A stretch of DNA of 64,000 nt from NCBI RefSeq assembly GCF_004920835.1, contig NZ_QFHO01000025.1, positions 1 to 64,000 on the forward strand, written 5' to 3'. The notes beneath the pieces are model-generated. The model saw only the letters and a program-made list of their open reading frames with translations, made no database searches and was not told the DNA's origin. Shown in pieces: positions 16,201-22,905 of this stretch; position 1 is the first letter of the stretch, and each line of letters opens with the position of its first letter. The translations under genes and the position numbers were made by a program. This DNA comes from Stenotrophomonas maltophilia. Its GTDB lineage: Bacteria; Pseudomonadota; Gammaproteobacteria; Xanthomonadales; Xanthomonadaceae.

Positions 16201-18635
16201 GCATCGACCTTCGGCAGCTCGTGGCGGGCATTGGCGCCGATCACCACCTCCTTCGAGCCGTTGGCGAAGGCGCCGTCGCCCATCAGCACCTGGTAGTCCT
16301 GCGCCGCATTGACTGCCCAGCACGAGATGTCGGCCAGGGCGATATCCAGGCACTTGGCCGCCCACGCCGGCGAATCCTTCGGCAGCAGCAGGCCAAGCAG
16401 GCCGCCGGGGTTGCCGTTGTTGATGTTGTAGATGTAGCTGTCGGAGGTGACGCCACCAATCAGGGTCAGGTGCGAGCTGCCGCCGGTAACGGCGCCACCC
16501 AGGCCATTGAGGGTGCTGCCGACCGGCGACAGGTTGACCAACGGCAGGCCGAGCACGTTGACCGTCGAGTAGGTCTGCATCACGTTGGCGTTGCTGAGCT
16601 TGAGGTTGCCGTTGCTCAGGTAGCCGTTGCCACCGAACAGGCTGGTGGTGGTCGGGCCGATCAGCTGGCCGACGTTGCCAACCAGGCCGCCGGTGCCGAT
16701 GATCAAACCCGCATTCGGGTCGGCCGGTGCCGGCGCCTTCGGACTGGCCGGCGGAATCGCCGAGGGCTTGGTCAGGCCGAGGCCGCTCAGCGTGCCACCG
16801 ACCAGGCCACCCACGGCACTGCCGAGATTGCCGATGGTGCCATTGAGGTTGCCGTTGAGCAGGTTGCCCACGGCACCGCCGACGTTGCCCAACGTGTTGC
16901 CCAGCAGGCCGCCGAGGCCACCGGTGCTGCCGCCGGTCGCGCCGTTGAGCACACCGCCAACGGTACTGCCCACCGCGCCAACCGTGTTGTTGAGCGTACC
17001 GCCCACTGCGCCGCCCACCGCACCCACCGCGCCAGCGGCGCCGTTGACGGTTCCACCAACCGCGCCGACGGCACCGTTGAGCGTGCCGCCCACCGTACTG
17101 CCGACAGAACCAACAGTGCCGTTGAGCGCACCGCCGACTGCTCCACCAACGGAGCCAACCGTGCCGTTCAGTGCGCCACCCACGGCACTACCGACTGCGC
17201 CGACGGTACCGACCGCTCCGTTGAGCGTGCCACCCACCGCGCTGCCAACAGTGCCAACGGTGCCGTTCAGTGCGCCACCCACGGCACTACCGACTGCGCC
17301 GACGGTACCGACCGCTCCGTTGAGCGTGCCGCCCACCGCGCTGCCAACAGTGCCAACGGTGCCGTTGAGCGCACCGCCCACGGCACCACCGACTGCGCCG
17401 ACGGTACCGACCGCGCCGTTGAGCGTGCCGCCCACCGCGCTGCCGACCGTGCCAACGGTGCCGTTCAGTGCACCGCCCACGGCACCACCGACTGCACCGA
17501 CGGTGCCGACCGCGCCGTTGAGCGTGCCGCCCACCGCGCCACCGACAGTGCCAACGGTGCCGTTCAGTGCGCCACCCACGGCACTACCGACTGCACCGAC
17601 TGTACCGACCGCGCCGTTGAGCGTGCCGCCCACCGCACTACCCGCGGAGCCGACCACGCCGCCCACCAGGCCACCCACACCCAGCGCACTGTTCTGTGCC
17701 GCGACCGTTGCCTGGCCGGCCAGCTTCAGATTGCGGTCGGCCACCACTTCCTGCCCATCCGGCGCCTGCAGGCGCACGTTGCCGGCGACGCCGGTATCAA
17801 AGGCTGCAGTAATCGCACGGTCATGGGTTTCGCCCGGCAGCTCTTCCTTGGCCGGCAGCGTGACCGCTGCTGTCGCTTTGACCTGGCCTTGGCCATTGAT
17901 CTGGTGCCCAGCCAGCTTCAGCTGCGAATCGACCTTGCCATCGACCGAGGTCTTCAGCCCAGGCAACGAACCCGCCGAGGTACTGCTGATGCCGGCCGCC
18001 GCCGTGGCGCCGGTATCGATCGAGGCCACCTGCGCACCGGCGACGCCAACGTTGGTTTTCGCCCGCGCATCCGCAGCCACGCCGAGCGGCGCATGCGCGG
18101 ACGGCGCAACCTGTGCCGCCAACGATGCATCAACCTTCGCTGCATTGGAGGTTGCATGACCCAGCCCGATATTAGCGCGGACATCGGCAGCCAGCGCCGG
18201 AACAGCAACCTGCTTCGGCGTGGTGTTCGCCGCCAGATTCACCTGCACGCTGGCCGGCAACACATCGCGCACCACCGGCAGCGAGGCAGTGCTCAGCTGC
18301 AGGCCGACACGTGCATCGGCGCTGATCGCAGGGCTGCTCTGCGCCTGGCGCGAGGCGGCGGCCAATGCCACTTCGGCATCGACCTTCACCGGCATCGGCT
18401 GCGCATACTTCGCGGCCAATGCCTGCAGGTCGCGCAGCGATTGATTGGTTTCTGATGCTCCTGCGTGGCCGCTGGCCAGCGCACACAGCAGTGCCAGCGC
18501 TAGCACAGAGGGCATCAGCAGGACACTGCGCGGATCGCGCGCGGCACCGCCGCCGCTATCGCCGGTGGCCAGTTCCGAGGCCACAACCAGAGCATTGAGC
18601 TGGCGGTTCCATACACGCCGGTAGATGCGGTTCAT
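13293..18635 (-). CDS. giant YadA-type trimeric autotransporter adhesin
   Basis: Surface adhesin of 1780 residues. Domain order: extended signal peptide region (MNRIYRRVWNRQLNALVVAS), Ala-rich non-repetitive region to about residue 325, a Gly-rich VGG-LNG-VGTVG repeat region (about 325-618), YadA-head beta-roll repeats (NSVALGY, NSIAVGAGS), three FGG-like domains (near residues 998, 1202 and 1325), five neck motifs (DAVNVxQL type) joining coiled-coil stalks, and a YadA anchor in the last 90 residues ending AGVAVGAGIQW. The anchor trimerises to form the outer-membrane barrel. ATG 18635 fits the ESPR and has GGGGGAA at good spacing; an ATG two codons earlier is too close. It is followed by a TpgA-like gene and preceded by an AraC regulator on the same strand. 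Confidence 0.93.
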   Translation of the reverse strand: MNRIYRRVWNRQLNALVVASELATGDSGGGAARDPRSVLLMPSVLALALLCALASGHAGASETNQSLRDLQALAAKYAQPMPVKVDAEVALAAASRQAQSSPAISADARVGLQLSTASLPVVRDVLPASVQVNLAANTTPKQVAVPALAADVRANIGLGHATSNAAKVDASLAAQVAPSAHAPLGVAADARAKTNVGVAGAQVASIDTGATAAAGISSTSAGSLPGLKTSVDGKVDSQLKLAGHQINGQGQVKATAAVTLPAKEELPGETHDRAITAAFDTGVAGNVRLQAPDGQEVVADRNLKLAGQATVAAQNSALGVGGLVGGVVGSAGSAVGGTLNGAVGTVGAVGSAVGGALNGTVGTVGGAVGGTLNGAVGTVGAVGGAVGGALNGTVGTVGSAVGGTLNGAVGTVGAVGGAVGGALNGTVGTVGSAVGGTLNGAVGTVGAVGSAVGGALNGTVGTVGSAVGGTLNGAVGTVGAVGSAVGGALNGTVGSVGGAVGGALNGTVGSVGSTVGGTLNGAVGAVGGTVNGAAGAVGAVGGAVGGTLNNTVGAVGSTVGGVLNGATGGSTGGLGGLLGNTLGNVGGAVGNLLNGNLNGTIGNLGSAVGGLVGGTLSGLGLTKPSAIPPASPKAPAPADPNAGLIIGTGGLVGNVGQLIGPTTTSLFGGNGYLSNGNLKLSNANVMQTYSTVNVLGLPLVNLSPVGSTLNGLGGAVTGGSSHLTLIGGVTSDSYIYNINNGNPGGLLGLLLPKDSPAWAAKCLDIALADISCWAVNAAQDYQVLMGDGAFANGSKEVVIGANARHELPKVDANVAFPGAGTNDPSNPTGVPTADYAARMGHSVIVGDSAVGTANGQTLIGAEATSNQANSVALGYRSAALRGAQASYSAYGLTAPQVSAGEVSVGTAGGGERQITNVAAGSVNTDAVNVAQLKGAISLIDDVAAAAVTYDLDGAGNPNYRRVTLGAGTGTTTIGNLAAGAVTAGSLEAVNGGQLAATNAAIAGFFGGRAAFDPASGAFTAPLFEISTISTGGAIAKGLYENATDAFAAVDGSLVNLNTQITDIRNGGTKYLRVNSTGTEALASGTDSIAVGTNARATAANSIAVGAGSLADRANSVSIGAAGAERQVTNLAAGTAATDAVNVGQLQASEQGALRYDLNGDGSVNYASATLGQAGTATTLRNLGPGQVSATSSEAINGAQLFAANQAVATHLGGGAAVNASGVLTAPTYSINNVAANGTVTKGSYNDVGTAFDAVSNSLANVADQTDEIDKLAVKYDVDGSGNVLNSVTLTGTGTGTVKITNVAAGSILAGSSDAITGDQLFSTNSTVANYFGGTTAYNGTTNVWTAPKFSISSIATDGTFTSGDYNNVTAAFTAVDGSLKVLNQRITNGGGSAYLAVNSTAAAATAAGAEAVAVGPQASAAGANSVAVGNGASASAGNSVALGAGSVASVGAQSGYTGAYGQTGASNSAGEVSVGSTGSERKITHVADGSDTYDATNVGQLKNGVNYAIDESKKYTDQKIQNITNVAGSFRANNTNNLADPSASGANSAAGGAGSTAAGANSTALGNGSQAQADNSVALGAGSVANRANTVSVGASGAERQVVNVADGSQATDAVNVRQLQASQQGTIRYDTTVNGATNYNSVTLGNTNSGPTTVRNVAAGTAGTDAVNVDQLKSGMAQTLDWSKAYTDERMGGFERDLRKTDNRASAGIASAMATAALPQPSEAGRSMASVAAGSYNGESGVAVGISGVSEGGRWIYKFSGSTNSRGEAGVAVGAGIQW
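17121..17650. repeat. 99-bp tandem repeats in the adhesin gene
   Basis: The marker GTTGAGCG starts at 17121, 17220, 17319, 17418, 17517 and 17616, exactly 99 bp apart. Each unit encodes 33 residues made of two VGGxLNG half-units. More diverged half-units continue to about 16780. Copies at 17220-17616 are nearly identical in DNA, pointing to recent duplication or conversion. Units keep the frame, so copy-number change would alter adhesin length only. Confidence 0.9.
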
Positions 18636-18664
18636 GAGCATTTCCCCCGTAGGCGAACAACTGG

Positions 18665-18838
18665 AATGTCAGTGGACTTGCCGTTAGGCAGGTGACTGAC
18701 ATTTCAGCGCTTGCAACGGTGGCTGCGCACTTCATTCCGGCACGGCAATCGCGCATTCCGGCAAATCCACGGTCGGAATCGGCAGCCGGTTATGCAGAAG
18801 CGGCAACCATATCGGCAAGCGGATATGCAATTCCGGCA
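18665..18838 (-). promoter_or_regulatory. adhesin promoter region: dyad and three ATTCCGGCA repeats
   Basis: The 235-base gap upstream of the adhesin holds AATGTCAGT (18665-18673) and its complement ACTGACATT (18695-18703), and direct repeats ATTCCGGCA at 18734-18742, 18755-18763 and 18830-18838. The first two are 21 bp apart, two helical turns, as is common for AraC-family sites. The gene just upstream encodes an AraC regulator, so these are candidate binding sites. Confidence 0.45.
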
Positions 18839-18870
18839 GAAACGACGGGGAAACCCTTGTGCCGTCAGGG

Positions 18871-19881
18871 TCAGGCCGGCTGGCCGATCTGCGCCGGTGC
18901 GCGCATCAAGGTATCGCGCGGCAGTTCGCCGAAGACCTTGCGGTAATTGTCGGCGAAGCGCGACAGGTCCCACAGGCCGCAGCTGAGCGCGATGGCCTTC
19001 ACCGAGCGACGGCTGGAATCGGCCATCGACAGGCTGCGGCAGGCCGCGCACAAGCGCAGCATCGACAGGTAACGATTGGGCGAGGTACCGAACAGGTCCT
19101 CGAAGGCATAGCGCAGGCCGCGCTCGCTGACGCCGGCCGCATCACAGATTTCATTCATGTAGATATTGCGGCGCAGGTTGAGCCGCATGAAGTTCTCCGC
19201 ACGCTGCGCAATCAGATAGTGCGTCCGGCGCGCACGGCTGCATCCCGGGCGGTCTGCCGCACCGGCGCCCAGCAGGGCCTGCACGTGCCCATGCAGAAGG
19301 CGTTCGGTTTCATCCGGCTGCAGTGCAATGCCCTGCCCCAACTGCTGGTGCAGTTGCTGGTAATGCCCCGCCAGCGGCGCTGAATCACTGGCCAGGTTGA
19401 ACAAGGACAGCGCCTGGCCTGCGGGCGGCGTGCTGCGCAGGCTCAGCTCGGTCAGCTTGCGCTGCACGCGTACCACCGGCACCAGCATCAGGGTCATATG
19501 GGTGCCGGGGCTCAGCGTGAACTCACTGATACCCTCGGGCATCACGGTCAACGCCATTCCCGGCGTGAGTGGCACTCCGTGGCACCAGCTCAGCGTTTCA
19601 TCGGTGGCGTGGATATACCCCAGCATCGCCCAGTCCGGCGGCAGCATGAAGCGCCCACGGCAATGGAAACCACAGCTGATGCTGCAGAACAGGGCCTCCT
19701 CGTGCACGCGCGAAGCGAAGGCCGCCCGTGGCCCGTTGCCATCGAGCAGAAGCAATTCGACATCACACACACGAAGCACGCCGCTCAGCGTCGCCAGGTC
19801 GATCGACCGCAGGCCGCTGTCGTCACTGTCTCCTACCCCACCATCGACCATGACAGTGTCGTCCCCCCGTTGATCCGTCAT
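18871..19881 (-). CDS. AraC-family transcriptional regulator
   Basis: Regulator of about 336 residues. The C-terminal 110 residues carry the two helix-turn-helix units of AraC/XylS (IYMNEICDAAGVSERGLRYA, KAIALSCGLWDLSRFADNYR, then FGELPRDTL). The N-terminal part has the cupin-like pattern of AraC effector domains (FHCRGRFMLP, TLSPGTHMTLMLVP). It resembles the FeaR/AraC-binding-like group. Start 19881 is an ATG with only a weak ribosome-binding site; 19914 and 19851 are alternatives. Position directly upstream of, and on the strand of, the adhesin gene and divergent from the tad locus suggests it controls either or both. Confidence 0.8.
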   Translation of the reverse strand: MTDQRGDDTVMVDGGVGDSDDSGLRSIDLATLSGVLRVCDVELLLLDGNGPRAAFASRVHEEALFCSISCGFHCRGRFMLPPDWAMLGYIHATDETLSWCHGVPLTPGMALTVMPEGISEFTLSPGTHMTLMLVPVVRVQRKLTELSLRSTPPAGQALSLFNLASDSAPLAGHYQQLHQQLGQGIALQPDETERLLHGHVQALLGAGAADRPGCSRARRTHYLIAQRAENFMRLNLRRNIYMNEICDAAGVSERGLRYAFEDLFGTSPNRYLSMLRLCAACRSLSMADSSRRSVKAIALSCGLWDLSRFADNYRKVFGELPRDTLMRAPAQIGQPA

Positions 19882-20084
19882 GCGATGCGGCCCCCACTGC
19901 CTGACAGGGCGCACACCGTTACAGGAACCGCTGCCGTTGCCGGGAGAGGAACGGCCAATGCCGCACAGCCCACCCGGAAAAACTCCATAGCTTGAATGCG
20001 AGTATGCCCGATAATCTTCGCGGGTAAACCCACGGAATGGATTGAAGAAAACCGATACACAAGTGAAGGGTTTGTTGTCGTGTT

Positions 20085-20100
20085 TGGCACGGTTTTCGCA
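20085..20100 (+). promoter_or_regulatory. sigma-54-like -24/-12 promoter upstream of flp
   Basis: TGGCACGGTTTTCGCA matches the RpoN consensus TGGCACG-N4-TTGCA at all positions but one, with GG and GC at the required spacing. It points toward the flp/tad operon and would give a leader of about 430 bases. No activator site was identified. Confidence 0.5.
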
Positions 20101-20314
20101 TGCGATAGATTCGAGGAATCACATTATCTGCACGTGGATGAACCGTTTTGCCCGCGAACGGATATTCGTCACAGAAACAATCTGAAAGTTTAAGGTCCGA
20201 GTGTTTTCTGCCGAATTTGCATATAGGTTCCGGTTGCAGCGGGCCGCCATTCAGGCAAAGTCGATATCAAGGTGATCCGGTCCTTCATAGAGAGGCCGCA
20301 TCCAGGGGGAACGC

Positions 20315-20416
20315 ATGAACATGCACGCATCGCACGATACTTCGACCACCGGCCTGGCGCCGTGCGGTCGTAGCCGCGCGGTCGGCGCCCTCCCTGGAAA
20401 CGATCACCCTGCTTGA
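20315..20416 (+). CDS. possible small ORF (33 residues) in the flp leader
   Basis: ATG at 20315 follows AGGGGGAACGC, a strong ribosome-binding site, and runs 33 codons (begins MNMHASHDTSTTGLAPCGRS) to TGA. No membrane segment or known family is seen. It could be a leader peptide or a small protein, or chance. It sits between the sigma-54-like promoter and the pilin gene. Confidence 0.3.
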   Translation: MNMHASHDTSTTGLAPCGRSRAVGALPGNDHPA

Positions 20417-20545
20417 GCACAGTGGGCCCGTCCCGCTATGCCTCCTCCGCCAGGATCGGCGGAGGTCCACGGACGATCCCGGCGGAGCCGGGCCACCGCC
20501 CAACGCAGGTGTCCTGTTGTAGACAGGTAGAGGGAGACAAACGTC

Positions 20546-20740
20546 ATGAACGCATCGATCCGCAGGTTCCTGAAGGAAGAAGACGGCGTTACCGCACTCG
20601 AGTACGGGCTGCTGGCCGCTGTGATTGCCGGCATCCTGATCGCGGTCGGCAACAAGGAGATCAAGGGGTTCTTCGAGACGCTGTTCAAGAATCTCTCTGA
20701 TCTTGCTACCAAGGCATCAGGCTCCACGCCCGCAACCTGA
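20546..20740 (+). CDS. flp: Flp-family type IVb pilin
   Basis: Prepilin of 64 residues, the major subunit of the tad (Flp) pilus. The processing site is at EEDG/VTALEYGLLAAVIAG, with the Glu-Tyr pair characteristic of Flp pilins, followed by one hydrophobic helix. It is the first gene of the tad locus; GGGAGA precedes the ATG. CpaA, encoded next, would cleave it. Confidence 0.92.
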   Translation: MNASIRRFLKEEDGVTALEYGLLAAVIAGILIAVGNKEIKGFFETLFKNLSDLATKASGSTPAT

Positions 20741-20807
20741 GCGGCGCTCCAGGTTGGACCAGGGACAGCAACTGCCTACCGTCCACTGACGGACAATGGA
20801 GTGTGCG

Positions 20808-21353
20808 ATGACACTGCTGGGACTGTTGGCCATCGGCGTGTGCCTGCGGATCGCGATCAGCGACCTGTATGCCCGCCGGGTGCCCAACACCTGGCTGCTG
20901 TCGGCGTGCGCGATCACGGTTGTCCTGATCATCGCCGGCCAGTTCAACGCGCCGCGCCTGCCGTGGGGTTCCCACGTCGCCGGCGCGGCGCTGGGCCTGG
21001 TAGCGCTGCTGCCGTTCCATGCAGTGCGCTGGATGGGCGCGGGCGACGTCAAGTTCTTCTCGGTACTGGGCCTGATGCTGGGCTGGCAGGCATTGCTGCC
21101 GATCTGGATCGCGGCCAGCCTCGCTGCCGGTGCCCATGCGGCGATCGTCCTGGTGTCGCGCCGACTGAGTTCATTGTTGCCGTTCGGGCTGCAGGCCCAG
21201 GTAGACCGCGCCAGTTCGCACTGGCAATCACATCCTGCACTCCGTGACATGCAGAGCGCCCGGCAGGGACGCCACGGCATTCCCTATGCAGCCTACCTGG
21301 CGATTTCCGCCATCGGCTGGATCCTCATCAGCGCCTACGGAGGTGTGTCATGA
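20808..21353 (+). CDS. cpaA: Flp prepilin peptidase CpaA/TadV
   Basis: Membrane aspartyl protease of 181 residues that trims Flp and TadE/TadG-like pseudopilins. The two catalytic aspartates are in ISDLYARRVPN and MGAGDVKFF. Five to six membrane segments are visible. ATG 20808 was preferred over 20796 because GGAG lies 6 bases before it. Overlaps the tadE start by 4 bases (ATGA). Confidence 0.9.
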   Translation: MTLLGLLAIGVCLRIAISDLYARRVPNTWLLSACAITVVLIIAGQFNAPRLPWGSHVAGAALGLVALLPFHAVRWMGAGDVKFFSVLGLMLGWQALLPIWIAASLAAGAHAAIVLVSRRLSSLLPFGLQAQVDRASSHWQSHPALRDMQSARQGRHGIPYAAYLAISAIGWILISAYGGVS

Positions 21354-21826
21354 ACTCCCGCAGCCCCCGCCGGCAGCGTGGCGTCGCCAGCATCGAGTTC
21401 GCGTTGATGCTGATGCTTGGACTGTTGCCGCTGCTGATGTTCACCTTTTCTGGCGTGATGATCATGGCTGCGCAGCAGACCCTGGCCACCGCCTCGGCCG
21501 AGGGTGCGCGCGCATCGTTGCGCTATGGCAATGCCAATGAGCGCCGTACAGCAGCATGTGTCGCGGCGCGCAACTCGATGCAATGGCTGTTGAAGTTCTC
21601 GGCGCAGACCGTCGACTGCAGCAATGGCGGCAGCAACGCCGTGGTGGTGTCGCCGCAGGCGCCCTGCGCGGGCTTGGCCACGGCCCAGTGCATGACCGTG
21701 ACCGTCAGCTACGACTACGCCAGCCATCCCTTCCTGCCCGGCACCGCCACGCTCTACAAGTGGGTGATGCAGGCCCCCATCCGCAGCGTCGCGGTCGCAC
21801 AGCTCGACCTCGGCAGCGGTAACTGA
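21350..21826 (+). CDS. tadE: TadE-like pseudopilin
   Basis: Protein of 158 residues with a TadE-type N-terminus (QRGVASIEFALMLMLGLLPL): a short basic leader, a Gly before the hydrophobic helix and the conserved Glu, as in other pseudopilins processed by CpaA. The rest is a periplasmic domain with cysteines (TAACVA, TVDCSN, APCAG, AQCM) that may pair. It is a minor component required for Flp pilus assembly. Confidence 0.85.
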   Translation: MNSRSPRRQRGVASIEFALMLMLGLLPLLMFTFSGVMIMAAQQTLATASAEGARASLRYGNANERRTAACVAARNSMQWLLKFSAQTVDCSNGGSNAVVVSPQAPCAGLATAQCMTVTVSYDYASHPFLPGTATLYKWVMQAPIRSVAVAQLDLGSGN

Positions 21827-21849
21827 CGATCGGTACAGGAGACGGTTTC

Positions 21850-22887
21850 ATGCTCAAGTTGACCCGCATCGCCGCCGTTGCCCTGATCGGGCTGGCCGTG
21901 CTGCTGGCCCTGGTCGCCTTCATGATCGGGCGCAAGCCCGACGCCCCGGCCTCAGCGGCTCCGGTCGCGCAGAGCGAGGCCCAGACGTTCACGGTGGTGG
22001 AAGCGGTGGCGCGCCTGCCGGCCGGCGAACCGATCACCGCCAACGGGCTGCGCCTTGCGCAGCGCACCGCGCCGGTCGCCGGTGCCGCCACCAGCATCGC
22101 TACCGTCGTCGGCAAGGTGCCGGTGCAGGATATCGCCGAAGGCACCGCCATCAGCAGCAGCGCACTGGCGCAGGGATTCTCGCTGCAGCTGCGCCCGGGC
22201 GAGCGCGCCCTTGCGGTGCCGGTCGATGAACTGGTCGGCGCTGGCAACCGCATCCTGCCCGGCGACTTCGTCGACGTCTTCCTCAACCTGCGCAATGCCC
22301 AGCCCAACGCCAGCGGCCCGGGCGAGGCTGCACAGACGCGCCTGCTGCTGTCCCGCCTGCGCGTACTCAGCTATGGCCAGCAGGATATTGCCCCGGCCAC
22401 CAGCGATGCTGTCGCCAGCAACGACGGCGACAACCGCAACGACCCGCGTGCCGCCGACATCACCGGAAGCGGCAGCAGCCACACCACGGGCAACGAAGCC
22501 ACCCAACCGGCACGCAGTGCGGTGCTGGCAGTCCCGGTGGCCGATGCCAATCGCCTGCTGCTGGGTGCGCAGCAGGGCAAGCTGTTCCTGGCCCTGCGCA
22601 ATCCGGCTGATACCGGCCTGCCCGACCTCGCCCTGTTCCCGCAGTCGCGCGGGGTGATCGATCCGTTGCGCGGCCTGGATGCGGAACAGCAGCTTGCGCT
22701 GCAACGACCGGAGAACCATGCCTTCGCCGGCATCGATGACGATGCGCTGGCTGGCCGCGGCACCGCTCCGGCGCGCGCCAATCCACAGGCGCCGGCACGC
22801 GCACCTGCGACGCGCCACAGGACCCAGCGCGCGCCTGGCATCGAAATCATCCGCGGGGACAGCTCTGCTCCCCGTGGTTCCCTTTGA
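21850..22887 (+). CDS. cpaB: Flp pilus assembly protein CpaB/RcpC
   Basis: Protein of 345 residues with an N-terminal membrane anchor (VALIGLAVLLALVAFMIG), an SAF-like domain at about residues 45-110 (VVEAVARLPAGEPITANGL) and the CpaB signature GERALAVPVDELVGAGNRI, LPGDFVDVFL. It is periplasmic and works with the CpaC secretin. Its C-terminus is Ala/Arg/Pro-rich. AGGAGA sits 9 bases before the ATG. Confidence 0.9.
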   Translation: MLKLTRIAAVALIGLAVLLALVAFMIGRKPDAPASAAPVAQSEAQTFTVVEAVARLPAGEPITANGLRLAQRTAPVAGAATSIATVVGKVPVQDIAEGTAISSSALAQGFSLQLRPGERALAVPVDELVGAGNRILPGDFVDVFLNLRNAQPNASGPGEAAQTRLLLSRLRVLSYGQQDIAPATSDAVASNDGDNRNDPRAADITGSGSSHTTGNEATQPARSAVLAVPVADANRLLLGAQQGKLFLALRNPADTGLPDLALFPQSRGVIDPLRGLDAEQQLALQRPENHAFAGIDDDALAGRGTAPARANPQAPARAPATRHRTQRAPGIEIIRGDSSAPRGSL

Positions 22888-22905
22888 CCTGCATCGAGCG
22901 CATCC

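Larger units (their letters stand above)
19882..20545. other. long regulatory region between AraC gene and flp
   Basis: About 660 bases, AT-richer than its surroundings between 19980 and 20230. It contains a sigma-54-like promoter (20085-20100), a small ORF (20315-20416), and two hairpins just before flp: CCTCCGCC-AGGATC-GGCGGAGG (20444-20465) and CCCGG-CGGAG-CCGGG (20477-20491). A 65-codon frame at 19996-20193 lacks coding character. Confidence 0.6.

Noticed and set aside
16780-17660. CRISPR-like periodic repeat
   Set aside because: The 99-bp units are contiguous, coding and without unique spacers; no cas genes are near.
13107-18455. 1782-codon open frame on the plus strand
   Set aside because: It is the antisense shadow of the adhesin gene. 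The high GC3 and repeats keep it open; it has no ribosome-binding site or protein family pattern.
19996-20193. 65-codon frame upstream of flp
   Set aside because: It overlaps the sigma-54-like site, has no ribosome-binding site and no recognisable protein features.
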